A DNA stretch of 64,000 bases from Fagopyrum homotropicum (Eukaryota; Streptophyta; Magnoliopsida; Caryophyllales; Polygonaceae). Shown one piece after another: positions 45,774 through 57,545 of this stretch (position 1 is its first letter; each line of letters opens with the position of its first letter). Position numbers and translations under genes: made by a program. Under the pieces are notes generated by a model, which saw only the letters and a list, made by a program, of their open reading frames with translations, searched no databases and had not been told where the DNA came from. The DNA lies in the NCBI GenBank assembly GCA_033239125.1, contig BSWB01000001.1, positions 23,463,501 through 23,527,500 on the forward strand, written 5' to 3'.

Positions 45774-45928
45774 CGCGAAGAAGGACGCGGATGCAGACTC
45801 CGCATCCGCGCGAGCTGGCGCGCATGCGCAGTCCGCATGCGCGCGGACTCACGCGGATGCGGACTCCGCATCCGCGTCCTTCTTCGCGCGGGCGGACTCC
45901 GCCTCTATGAAGGCGCGAGTCCGCCCGA
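45774..45928. repeat. GC-rich nested palindrome, copy 2
   Basis: A 115-bp palindrome (45774-45888) has arms starting CGCGAAGAAGGACGCGGATGC and pairing with few mismatches. Inside each arm is a smaller palindrome, GCGGATGCGGACTCCGCATC, and the centre holds GCGCGCATGCG. Directly after it, CGGGCGGACTC (45889-45903) and its near complement (45913-45928) form a further hairpin. Size, nesting and the GCGGACTCCGC core match the copy at 43796. Confidence 0.9.
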
Positions 45929-46204
45929 ATAGTAAGCCTGTGATTTTATTTGCTATGAAACATTCTCTTAGGGTGATCTATGAATGGAGCACACCACCAA
46001 AAGGTTTTGTAAAATGTTTTTCATTGATCTTTGAAATAATTAGAGAAAGAGGACCCCAAAAATTTACATTTTGTGAAATGGGTATCTATTAAGCTAACTA
46101 GATAAAATAGGTCTGAAAAATATAAAGTATGACACTGTTTTTGAAATAATGGTGCTGCACACTTTTTTTCTTCAGATGATTTGATGTTCACTTTTTGGGA
46201 AAAA

Positions 46205-46960
46205 AAAAATACTGCTTACCCACAAACACAAATCTTACCGTTGTTTACCCAGAAATAGAGTACCCGGGAAGTTTGACATTACCCAGGAAGTTTGAGTGTT
46301 TTAGATTCACAAAAACAAGAGATGAGAAGTTTCATATTATCCAGAAATACATTACCCAGAAAGTTTGAGACTACCCAGAAATAGAAAAAAACACTACTTA
46401 CCCACAAATAGAAAAGGGAAATAGAAACAAACACAACTCTTACCGTTGCTTATCCAGAAATAGATTACCCAGGAAATTTGACATTACCCAGGAAGTTTGA
46501 GTGTTTTATATTCACAGAAACAAGAGATGAGAAGTTTCAGATTACCCAAAATATATTACCCAGGAAGTTTGAGATTACCCATGTAAACACACTGTTTACC
46601 CACAAATAGAACATGGAAAATGTAAACAAACACTGTTTACCCACAAATAGAACAGGGAAATATAAACAAACACTGCTTACCCACAAATAGAACAGGAAGT
46701 TTGAGTATTTTAGCTTCACAAAAACAAGAGATGAGAAGTTTCAGATTACTCTGAAATACATTACCCAGGGAAATGTAAACAAACACTGCTTACCCACAAA
46801 TAGAACAAGAATTTTGAGTGTTTTAGATTCACAAAAACAAGAGATGAGAAGTTTCAGATTACCCAGAAATACATTACCCAGGAAGTTTGAGATTACCCAA
46901 AAATAGAACCAAACACTGCTTACCCAGAAATAGAACAAGGATATGTAAGCAGTCCAAATT
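46205..46960. repeat. Irregular minisatellite with nested subunits
   Basis: Large units begin GTTTGAGTGTTTTAGATTC at about 46290, 46496, 46690 and 46815, with lengths of roughly 205, 195, 125 and 130 bp. Each contains variable numbers of a smaller unit built on TTACCCACAAATAGAACAGG and AAATGTAAACAAACACTGC. The 46,0xx region before it and 46,960-47,300 after it hold no gene. Confidence 0.75.
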
Positions 46961-47309
46961 CCGGTGAAGGGAAGAAGAAGGGACCTGCATATGGATATCC
47001 AGAAATACATTTACGTTTGAAGGGAGGGAAGAATAAGGGACAAGAGAGGGAAGAAGCTGAGCTGAATTGATTGGGCTGTTTATTTTATTCAATATGTCAC
47101 CCATCAAATCAGATGGATACCTATGTCCCTTACTTTTTTGATTTTATCTACAATAGAAGCCCATTTTCTAAATGAATAATTGGGAGGCCCTAAATCCAAA
47201 CTCTACATTGTAAAAGACCTACATTGCAAATTCAGCCTTGATCTTTTTGACTTATGATCCATTCTATCTTGTATCTAAGATTTGAATCTTGCTTGGGGAC
47301 AAGCAAGAG

Positions 47310-47326
47310 ACAAGTATGGGGTATTT
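47310..47326 (+). promoter_or_regulatory. Polypurine tract of outer Athila element
   Basis: GACAAGTATGGGGTATTT ends at the 3' LTR. GGGGACAAGCAAGAGACAAG just upstream is the usual Athila lead-in. Confidence 0.7.
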
Positions 47327-48944
47327 TGATAGCATACATTATAGTCTATATTTTGGGATTGCTTTGGACGTTATATCTTCATAAATATGCATGCATGGCT
47401 GTATATTCTTGATCATTATGTCGTTTTGTTTACCTTTGCAAGAATCGAGGTCCACACCTAGTTTTGTTGTAATTGTAGGGAAAATGGCATGTTTTGGAGC
47501 GATATGGAGCCAAGGGATTTAAGGAGTCGTTGGAGCTACATTATGGAGCATTAAGGAGCTACAAGGAAAGCATAAGAACCATGGAAGTTAGATAAAGATT
47601 TGATATTGGACCAATTTTGAGAGACTTGCACATAGATGAAGATCATCTCGGTTGACCCCAAGATCACCTCGACCGAGATGCTTCGTTGGGCTTGGATCGA
47701 GACGCACGGCCCATGGCCCATGAGATCTTTTATTTTTGGCAAGTGGTTTTCCTATAAATTGGAAGATATTTTTTGGATGGAAGGATGTCTGGTTAACTGA
47801 TTAGTTTGGAAGATTGAAGATATCCCAATGAAGGAAGGAAGTTGGCTTTGAAGTAAAAGTTGAAGTCTTTGAAGGAAGTTGTAAGGTTTTTTTAGGAACC
47901 TTGATTGTTGTCTTTTGATTTGTTGTTGAGGAACACAGTTTGCTGATTGTTTGGATTGATTGTTTGTTTGATTGAGTGGTTATTGAGACCTTTGTGTTAA
48001 GGTTTTTTTGTTTGGTTATTGCTTCCTTCATATATTTGTTTGTTATTATCATGATGATTATTGGCTAATTTCTCTTGCGATTCTAGGGTGATTGGCTGAA
48101 ATTTGTGGGAAAGACGATGAAAGAATGAGCCTTTACCTTAGTGGACCGTGAAAGCTCGAGCCATAACCTTAGCTGAACCTCACCTCGGTTGGTTCATAGA
48201 ACACCTCGACCGAGGTCGATATGAATTGAGCGATGTGTGAACCAGATCTGATCCAAACCTGAGTTTAAGTTTTAGTTTGCCAAATCCTATCCTTGTTGTA
48301 CCTTTCCTGGTCCATACGCAAGCCTAGGATGAGACTTACCCGGTGATTTCTTTGCTTGTATACCTATGATGATGAGTGTTAGGTAATAAAGGTTTATCCT
48401 TTATTATGGTTTGAGTGTGCCATCATCCTACCTTTGTGAGTTAGCCTGCGACTTATCTGGTAAAGGTTAGTTCTATCCCCTTAGGTGGTGTGTTGGTTTG
48501 AGATTATTATTCCTTTCCTTAATTAGTTCCTTGAGACTTACCCGGTGAGAGGATCTTTGGTTTGGGATAGTGAGTAGTGAGACTTACCCCGTGATCTATT
48601 CCCAGCTTAGAACTACCTTCCCTTGCAAACCTAAGCTTTGTCCATATTAACCTTAGAATCTTGAGTCGAAACCAGAACTGAATGCTTTGACCTCTAGAAT
48701 TTGCATTTCCTTTATCAGATTATTACATCATCTTTGTTATCTTTGCTTTGTTGCTTGCTTTGATTGACAACCTGATTATTACCGTGCTTGATTTCACCAT
48801 AGTCCTTGTGTTCGACCCTGGAGTATTTGCCGTTATTACAATTGATCCGTACACTGCTGGTTCGCATATTGTTTCAGGCTTATATTGTAGGTTATAACTT
48901 TAAAGTTATTTCGTTCATATTTCACACACGTGTGAGAGCGAACA
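47327..48944 (+). repeat. 3' LTR of outer Athila element
   Basis: The 1618-bp LTR begins TGATAGCATACATTATAG, matches 25825-27427 with scattered substitutions and small indels, and ends GAGCGAACA directly before the target duplication CTCGG. Confidence 0.93.
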
Positions 48945-51476
48945 CTCGGATACCTTGTCTTCTCTTCTTGATTTGTCCACTTTCATGTACTTCGGGAATG
49001 TGGAGCATCAACACATAACGGACATGTCTTTCTTTTTCTAGATCCAGTGAGGTCTTGATTACTCTTTGTGTTTGATGGATTGAAACACATATATGGTAGT
49101 GGAAATATTGGTCCCCGGTGAGGCCTTGAACTCTCTTTATGAGTCGGTTGTGGAGGAGAGGAGCAAGAACTGGATTTTGTCAAATTTATTACCATTCCGG
49201 GAAGATAAAATAGCTTAATCGAAAAGAGGATGAGGAAGTAGATTGCTTTCCGCTGATTTTGTTTTGGCCAAAAGAAAAGCATTAGGAATAACTTGGATCT
49301 AGATCGATGTTTTTACCTTGTAGGTTTTTTGTGAGTCTTGGTGACTGCTTTGGACGGTGATTGTGGTATTTTGTTTTTGCTTGTTCTTTAAGAATGAGGT
49401 TGGCTATCTAGCTAGGGTTTTTTGGTTTCTTGCTACAGTCGAGAGTGAAAGGGTTCAGTTTCTCCCATTAGGATAGTGCAATAGTATAGTTTGATTGTAT
49501 TGTTGTTGTGTTTTAGATTTACTTTTCTATATCTTTTAACTAAAAAAAAATATAAAATATAAAAAGTACTTCCATGCCAATACTTAGTATACTATAAAAC
49601 TAATTAATTTAAAATTTAATATAATCATAATCAAGTTTTAAAATTAATTGTCTATATTTTATATTTAAATTAATAAAGAAAGTAATTTTTTAATGCAAAA
49701 ATAGTTTTAAATTTATTTTTTAATATATTTTTTATTATAGGGAGGAAACAAATAAAAATATTAGAGCATCGAGAAGAATTTTAAAATCTTATGGATACCA
49801 AGAGAAAAGTCAAATTAAACTTAATGACACCAAGAGGAAAGCTCCTAAGAAAGATAAAAAACTCTTTTAAGAGTTATGAGATGTAGTTGATCTTCTCTTG
49901 AAGTTAGCTTAGCCAAAAGATCGATGACGCAATAATATTAGGTTGTACATCATAGCCTCTAGGAAATATAAATAGCTCAAATGCTTTTCTTATAGATTCA
50001 TTCTTATAGGCTTAAAATAGTATCCGTCAAAATAGATTATACAAACCTGAAATAACCCGTCCCAAACAAGTCAATTTATATCTCTTATAGCCCATAGAAA
50101 TATTGAGCTTGGAATTGAAGCTTGGCATCAGGCCAAAAGGCTAAAAAAAACCATCAAAGAAGGTTCTCCACAGCCTCTTTTTTCTCTTATCATTCCTTTG
50201 TATTGAGAAGCAAAAGACGCATCCTTTTTGATAACAAGGAATATATAGACTGTCATTTATAAAAAGCAAAAGCAAGCATTTGAAACCAAGAAGCAATCTA
50301 AAAACCCATCTAATTTGCAACCAAGTCAAATGCATAGTTCTTTCAAATATGCTTTTTAGGCCTTAAAGGTAGATGATACTTGCATGCTTCCCTGGTTGAC
50401 CCTAAGAATAAATCAATAATTACACCTTTTTTTTTTATATATTAATCCCATTTGGTTATATCTCCGAAAATAAAAATAACACGAATTTAGTACATATATA
50501 CTCTTGTTTATAAAATTTTTTGGAAATTAAAATATAATTTTGCTACCCTAGTCTATAGGCAAACAACAAAGCCGGCCATGATGTTGGGTTTTGTGGCTCC
50601 AATCCATGACACCATTTAAATACGGGCACCAAAAAATAGTAATATTTTTAAGAGAATTACGATCAGTGTCTTGTACTTTAAAATTTTCGGTTTATATTCA
50701 AATATTTTTCAGTTTTCGGATTGTACCCTTAATTTATAATTTTTTGAAATATATACTTTTGCCTTTTATAGGTTAAAATTTGTTAACATTTTAAGAAAAT
50801 AAAAATAGATAAGTTATTCATCCAAAAAGCTTTCTAAACATTCAAAATTTATATATCTTTACTAATGTAGGTGAGACTGATGTTAAAGTGGCGGTCTCAC
50901 GTTTTTTTCTCAGCATATATCTTTTACTAAATAACTAATTAAGCCACAACTTTTTTTTTACTAAATAAAAAATATAAATTATAATTGTGTGTATTTTAAA
51001 TTTACGTCAGCCAAAATTCGTAAGAAAAAAACAAATATTTAAATCAAGTCTTCAGCTGAAAATATGAATACCTTGCAAGTTAACTCATATTACTTAAAAA
51101 GAAAAAAATGAATTTCTTATTAATAAAAGTAGTACTTTTAGATTTGTTTTTTGTTTTTTTTTCTCATAATATTTTGTATATTCTTTTTAGGCTAAATGTA
51201 TTACTTACACTCGTGAGGGTATAGTGGACTTAATTTTCTTATTATGTAAATGGCCAGGTTATCCCTTAATTGAGTACTATCTATCTTGATTCCTTATTAG
51301 TAAAAACGCGTATAGATGTCCCGGAGGTCATACCTCTCCTTCCAACCAAAATTTTTTAAGATAAAAGTAATTTTAGATGTTAATCATCCTTATATGAAAA
51401 TTTCAAATATTTCTTACTAAATACCGTGCAAGGCACGAGTTATAAACTAGTAACTATTGATAATAAGTAGTAAGTA

Positions 51477-51480
<4 letters not shown>
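48945..51480. other. Host DNA between outer Athila element and MITE copy 2
   Basis: The first 500 bp have a gene-like minus-strand look (a 99-codon frame at 48983-49282 with no known domain). From 49500 the sequence is AT-rich with no gene seen. The region ends in a TA run (51481-51560). Confidence 0.45.
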
Positions 51481-51561
<81 letters not shown>

Positions 51562-51565
<4 letters not shown>

Positions 51566-51845
51566 GTGGTTCCCATGAGAACACCCCCTAACGTGAGAAC
51601 ATGAGAACAATCGTACACCGTTAGATGTGAGTATTAAGGGTTGAGATTTAGAGTAGATATCAAAAATAATAATAACTACGAATAATAATAATTAGGAATC
51701 CAACAATAATTACGAATAATCCACTCAACCAACATTAACTACGAATAATACATTAAACGATATGGCACATTCGTAACAAAACTAATAATAATTACGAATC
51801 TGTTCTCATGTTCTCACGTTAGGGGGTGTTCTCATATGATCTATA

Positions 51846-51849
<4 letters not shown>
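51562..51849. mobile_element. MITE with GAGAAC-rich inverted ends, copy 2
   Basis: It is nearly identical, over 288 bp, to the element at 5938-6224, with about ten substitutions by eye. It is again set inside a TA run (51481-51560 left, 51847-51900 right). Ends are inverted repeats containing GTGAGAACATGAGAAC. Confidence 0.87.
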
Positions 51850-51903
<54 letters not shown>

Positions 51904-53176
51904 GTACTATATCTGAAAAGCTATTTAGGTATAATCTGAAAAATGCAGGGACATCGTCCACAATATCTCTTTTTTAAGTTGTATCGAAATTAAATAAAAA
52001 AAACGTACAAATTTCTTCTTCTTTTAGGACTATGTCTTTTTACTCTTCTCCTTTCTCAATTGTTCTTCTCTTACATCAATACTCTGAAGACTCTTTGTTC
52101 TTAAAGTTTCAACTCTCTGTTCTAATATTGCTCATCTTTATATTCTTTTTTTTTTTTTTTTTTACGGTGATTAAGATGAAGTTTCAACTTGCAATCGATA
52201 TAAATTGGTTTTTTGTGACGCGTACAAATTATATTTTTATGGAGTTTATAACCTAAAAATTATATCGTCCCGGACACACAAATCTCTAGTATCGACCCGA
52301 TAAGAAACACATTTTTCTTAAAAAATAAAGTGTGTACCTGAACATTAAGTGACTGGATTCGGTTTCATTCCGTTTCCGGCGTTAAACCAAACGTGCCCTC
52401 AATGTAAACTCAACCACCCTAAACATTTCATAATATAGAGTTTTAGTCAAAACAAGTTAAGAGCATGTTTGTTTCAGCGCTGGATTAGAGAAGATTCGTA
52501 ACTAGTTTTTCTTGAGTAGAGTTGAATTGAGCTCTTTGGAACCAAATCTCAAGATAATGTATAAAATGATTGAGACGAATCTACAGAAACAAGTGTGAGT
52601 CGTCTTCAGTGTGAAAATGAAGCTAAGAATATTTCAGAAAAGAAATGGAATATGATGTCCTGCAAAAACATGATGACTCTTCTTCCTATACAATGTATAT
52701 TTATACAATCCAAGGGAGAAGAAGATCCGATCATAAACCTTAATCTCTCATAAATGGTTGAGGAGAATGTCGTCTGGTTCAAGGTCATTCATCCATTGAT
52801 CTCGTGTATGAATGATCTCGGACCAGGCTTCATTCCCTTCAACCAAGAAAAAGGAGAAAGAAAAATAATATCCGGTTCGGCCCGAATACACAACCCTAAT
52901 TACTAACTTGGGAAGGGAAACACAACTCTCATCCACTTGTCAAATATTACATGAATTCCAAAACAAATTGTAGCTATTTTAATGGGAAGGAGAGGAATAA
53001 TGTCTTCCACACAATCAACATGATTATTGTTCCAACAATCTAATCTCAAAACAAAAGCCACAAACACAAGAAAAGATTTGACATGCAGATGAAGAATGGC
53101 AAGGCTGAGATACAAACCCTAACAAGTTTTATTTGATCATATATATATATATATTTTCCTTTGCGGGTTTTCATAT
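51850..53176. other. Upstream region of the P-loop gene
   Basis: AT-rich sequence with a T-run at about 52144 and a TA stretch at 53140. Several minus-strand frames of 60-80 codons have no domains. The promoter and 5' UTR of the gene starting at 53177 should lie in its last few hundred bases; I cannot place them precisely. Confidence 0.45.
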
Positions 53177-55992
53177 ATGGAATCATGGCTAACCACCATG
53201 TTGTTGAGGTCAAAATGGTCATGGATTTCATCAGCAACAGCAGTAGCAGTCTCAGAAGATGGTAATCCTTGTGTTTCTCCGCCATCTCCATGCACAACAG
53301 AAGATTTCAGATCATTAGAAAGCTTAGATTATTTGTTTGGTAGCTTTGGATCAACCATCACAAGAATCGTCGCCGCCTTTAGTGTAACCTTAATCTTATT
53401 AGCTCTTTTTCTTGTTCATCAACGGAAATACAAGTATCATAATATAGTTCCTCGGATCAAAGTCTACAAGACAGGCCGTGTTGCCAGGCTTGAGAGGTTT
53501 TCCCAATATGTAGGTAAAATTTCCTTCTTTCATTTTTTTTTTCTTATCTAATCATATAGTTATGTGTAATTCACAAATACATGTCTTAGAGGTTACATTA
53601 AATTTGCAGCAAGACAGCTTGGATTTGCTGACAGAAGGCATTGCCCGCTGCTGTGTAAACTGGCATCAGATTACATCAACAAGAGAGAAGGTTGTGAGGA
53701 GAATATTTATGCCTACTTTGCCCATGAGCTTGAAGGTGATTCCCTTTTCATCAAGCTCGTCGAAGAGTTTGAGAGATGCATCCTCAGCTACTTCGCCTTT
53801 CACTGGAGTTACGCTGAAATTTCCCTCACACAGGTATAATCCTGGTATTTTGTTGAACAAAGCCAATTGATCCCCCTCCTAAACCAATTGACTATAGGAG
53901 TAGTAGCTCACCGACCTTATATACTAGACTCGAAATGTCACAACTTTCACATCAACATCTTACAGGTGTTGCAAGGGCCAGCAGAACCTGAACCTAGAAA
54001 GAAGTTCAAGGACATTGTCCTTGCAGCTACAAGGTATTTGCAAAATTAAAGTTTAACCATTATGACAAACACTTTTTTGTTTTATAAACGAACTACAAAT
54101 AAATATTATGAGTACAAATAAACACCCTTGTTGGACGGGTCTTCATAAGACTTACCCAATTACATATGACTGAAGACATTTATTGGTTGATGAGTTCAGG
54201 GAACAGAGATTGGAGAAGCTGACAAAGAATTTGAAGGTGGCACGAGTTTTCAACACTCTAGTAGAGGAGATGAAAGCAATAGGCCTAAACAAGCAGCAGT
54301 TTGATGACAATGTTTGCACAGATGTGATGGCTCCGGTTGCCCACAAAGACAGGAGCCCGGTTCTTCTTCTCATGGGTGGCGGAATGGGAGCTGGCAAGAG
54401 CACTGTGCTCAAGGAAATCTTGAAAGAGTAAGATACTGAACCTTTTTTGTTCATCACTCTAGTCAAGCTTGAGCAGATATATGCTTAGCTCAATTACTTG
54501 GCCATTTCTCGGCTAATACATGCAGGCCGTTTTGGTCAGAAGCGGCAGGGAATGCAGTCATTATAGAAGCAGACGCTTTTAAAGAATCCGATGTCATCTA
54601 CAGAGCCCTCAGCTCGCGCTACCATCATGATATGGTCCATACTGCTGAGCTGGTAACTCGATCTCCTTCTCTCAAAGCTAAAACACAAGTTTTCGTATGT
54701 TTAGATGCTCACAACATTGATGCTCTTTCAAATAGGTACACCAATCATCAACAGATGCAGCGTCGTCTGTACTAGTGACAGCACTAAACGAAGGACGGGA
54801 TGTTATCATGGATGGGACGCTGTCCTGGCTTCCCTTTGTGGTACAGACAATAAACATGGCGAGGAATGTGCATAGGAAGCGTTACAGAATGGGAGCCGGA
54901 TATAGAGTCAATGACGATGGATCAATAACTGAAAACTACTGGGAACATGTAGCAGGCGAAGAAATTGATCCTGAACTATTGAAGAAAAAGAGACCCTATA
55001 GAATAGAGCTTGTTGGGGTCGTTTGTGATGCTTATTTAGCTGTTATTAGAGGCATAAGGTATATAACAGTGTGTTGAAAAAATGACTAGTTTGAGATTGC
55101 ATTATACTGATGTATTGTGTTATTACAACAGGAGAGCAATTCTGTGTAGAAGAGCTGTAAGAGTGAGGTCACAGTTGAAATCCCACAAGAGATTTGCTGG
55201 TGCTTTTCTAAGTTACTGCAACCTTGTTGACAATGCCAGGCTTTACAGCACAAATGCCTTAGAAGGCCCTGCAAAGGTATCACCATAAGCTTAAATTTTT
55301 TTTGATATATATCATATAGACTTATTCATATCCGGGTCGATGTGGGTTCGGACCGGGCTTTATAAAATAGTAAGTCCGTTTGGCCGAGCCTGACTACCGG
55401 GTCTGAAATGGTTATCGTACCTGCCCGGCGGGGGCTGGTACCTATATTTCAATTCATATTTTTTTAGTTTATTGAGATTTGTAACTTTAATTTTTAGTTC
55501 TGTTTAAGTCCTAAACCGAACTGAAACCTACGTGAATAGGTTTTAGCTTCTAATATTTAAGTTTTCGGTTTAGGTCCAAACCGAAACTGAACCTATCGGT
55601 TTTCGGTCCAAGATTTCAGGAAAATCTTGGACCTATGCTCACCCCTAGCATGCCCCACGGGCTTGGCGGGTCGGGCTTTTCCTGTCCGTTTTTCCGGACC
55701 GGCGGGATTGTAGCACTGATGTTTTGTGTGATTGTGTTTGATGAAGATGATAGGATGGAAAGAGAGGGACAGGACATTACTTGTAGACCCGGACGAAATC
55801 ATAATCTTGAAGATGGTAGGAGAGTTGGATGAGGAAGCCGACTCGATTAACAGACTCTACAGGATTCCAAGCCCCAACACGCGTACTGGATCTGTGTGGA
55901 CAGACATAGTTTTATCACCTTCAAGGAGAAATGTTCAAGTGGAGCTTAAATACTCAATACAGAGAGTAGAAGCATTGAATAATAACACATGA
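53177..55992 (+). CDS. Membrane-anchored P-loop protein with zeta-toxin-like kinase domain, eight exons
   Basis: Exons: 53177-53513, 53610-53833, 53966-54033, 54200-54427, 54526-54652, 54736-55058, 55132-55276 and 55747-55992. All have GT-AG borders and consistent phases, giving 565 residues. Near residues 60-80 there is one membrane segment (IVAAFSVTLILLALFLV). The P-loop GGGMGAGKST is in exon 4, then IIEADAFKESDVIY and a Walker-B-like DVIMDGTLSW segment in exon 6. The layout fits plant proteins annotated as P-loop NTPases with a zeta-toxin domain (Arabidopsis At2g30630-like, recalled). Bacterial relatives phosphorylate UDP-sugars, but the plant substrate is unknown. No antitoxin-like neighbour exists; this is an ordinary nuclear gene. 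Intron 7 carries transposon remnants. Confidence 0.88.
55320..55700. mobile_element. MITE remnants in intron 7 of the P-loop gene
   Basis: The intron segment is rich in CGGACCGG and CGGGTC phrases and contains CCTATGCTCACCCCTAGC. This last part resembles a hAT end (TAGGGGTGAGCA on the other strand). No matching left end or clean target duplication was found, so it is probably a broken or composite insertion. Confidence 0.45.
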
Positions 55993-56941
55993 CAAAACTA
56001 TATCATTTCTAAGGTCTTGACTTGTGATCAACTTATCCAGTAATGTATGCAGGAAAAGTATAGTTTTTTGTAATATTTCACCCTCCTTGTGTACTGCTCA
56101 TCATCAGGTGTATGAATTAATGAAGTTATTCATCTCTTTTGTTGAATAATTTTTATTCTAAGTTGTGTGGTTAATTTTCATTACTAATAAAAAAATTAAC
56201 AAAATTTTTTATTCTTTTAATTAAGGAGTTTGAAACCCAAAGATGTAAATTTGGGTTTAATTTTTTTTTAAAAAAATAACTCAAATAGGTTATTTAAAAA
56301 AAATCATCTAATGTAATATTAGTTTCCACCTTCATACTTTCCAATTGTGCTTATTAATTTGTAAGTATCATTTATTTATTAAAACTCAATTCCACATAAA
56401 TACGGTTAATTAAAGTAATATACATAACAAAGCTGCAGTAATTTATGTAAAATATTGTTCACCGAGTAATTTGAAGATAGTGTACTGTTAATTCTATGAA
56501 AAAAATAACTATTAATTTGATATAACTTCTAGTATTTTTAAGGTACAAGCATATACACTAATTACTATGGTGTATATTAGATACGGTATTTATAAGTTAT
56601 TGCTAATTAATAGTATTAATAGTTAATTGATTTTTGAATATTTTTTAAAAAATTATATGTTTATTATTCCTCGATCATAATTAAATTATTTCTATCGATT
56701 AATTTTGAGAAAATTGGTGTAGAAAAGCTTTTTTTTATCACATTTTCTATCCAAAAAATAAAAGTAAATTAAATTAAAAATTCCTTAAATAAGAGATACT
56801 ATTTAACGACCTTTTATTGAGGATAAATAACTTGTTAAAAATTAAAAAGATAAACTAAATTAAAATAATAACTGAAAATTAATTGTGGGAGACCACTCTT
56901 ATTAAAAAGATTCTCTTCCTTGATTATGACTGTTTTTAATT
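55993..56941. other. 3' flank of the P-loop gene, AT-rich
   Basis: Probable 3' UTR for the first 150 bp, then AT-rich DNA. At 56885-56930 a piece with GGGAGACCACTCTTATT relates to the fold-back element ends that follow. No gene seen. Confidence 0.5.
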
Positions 56942-57337
56942 AAATAAGGAAAATGAGAGTGATCCTCACAAATTATGTACATAATTCTCATGCGCAAATT
57001 ATGTACATAATTTTCACACGCAAATTATGTACATAATTTTCACACGCAAATTATGTACATAATTTTCACACGCAAATTATGTACATAATTTTCACACATA
57101 ACACAAATTATGTAGATAATTTTCACAAACAGCACAATTCTGTACATAATTTTCGTGGAGATTTGTGTTGTCGTGAAAATTATGTACAGATTTGTGTTGT
57201 TTGTGAAAATTATCTACATAATTTGTGTTATGTGTGAAAATTATGTACATAATTTGCGTTTGAAAATTATGTACATGATTTGCGTGTGAGAATTATGTAC
57301 AGAATTTGTGGGGGACCACTCTCATTTTCCTTATTTA
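56942..57337. mobile_element. Fold-back element with minisatellite arms
   Basis: The ends AAATAAGGAAAATGAGAGTG (left) and its complement (right) bracket a palindrome of about 396 bp centred near 57147. Both arms are built of a 26-bp unit, CACGCAAATTATGTACATAATTTTCA, with the left arm carrying more copies than the right. ATTATGTACATAAT is itself palindromic. No coding capacity. Confidence 0.8.
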
Positions 57338-57545
57338 TTTATAAAACAATCATATTAATTAAGGGAGATAATCCTTTTAATGCTGAAACTAATTCCTTAA
57401 TTGTAGGGGACCATTCTCATTTTCCTTTTTTATTTTAAAAAATTAAGGGAGAGAATCTTTTTAATTTTAAATAATTATAGGGGACCACTCTCATTTTTCT
57501 TTTTTATTTTAAAAAATTAAGGGACAACATCTTTTTATTTTTTAT
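57338..57545. repeat. Repeated ends of the fold-back family
   Basis: The phrase AGGGGACCACTCTCATTTTC recurs at about 57400 and 57478, each followed by TTTATTTTAAAAAATTAAGGGA. These look like extra termini or tandem copies of the element at 56942. Confidence 0.65.

Larger units (their letters stand above)
25825..48944 (+). mobile_element. Outer Athila-type Ty3-gypsy element, 23 kb with nested insertions, lacking RT and RNase H
   Basis: LTRs at 25825-27427 and 47327-48944 both begin TGATAGCAT and end CGAACA. The target duplication CTCGG is perfect (25820-25824, 48945-48949). Order inside: primer-binding site, gag (27556 on), nested second element (28896-37477), rest of gag, protease (to 38510), integrase (to 40212), ORF-1/env-position gene (41016-42337), TA run, GC palindrome, Rab2 gene fragment, second GC palindrome, minisatellite and purine tract. 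The lineage call rests on the primer-binding site type, protease CDLGAS, integrase NISRRNEMPLNN and the ORF-1 family. The region between protease and integrase lacks RT and RNase H, so the element could not move on its own. Confidence 0.92.

Noticed and set aside
45583..46092. 169-codon open frame rich in Ala, Asp and Ser
   Set aside because: It runs through the GC palindrome at 45774-45888; its composition follows from the palindrome and no domain is present.
25825..48944. Complete autonomous Athila retrotransposon
   Set aside because: Reverse transcriptase and RNase H are absent, and gag, protease, integrase and ORF-1 all carry frameshifts or stops.
53177..55992. Toxin-antitoxin module suggested by the zeta-toxin-like domain
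   Set aside because: The gene has eight exons and a membrane helix and belongs to a plant P-loop family; there is no antitoxin partner.
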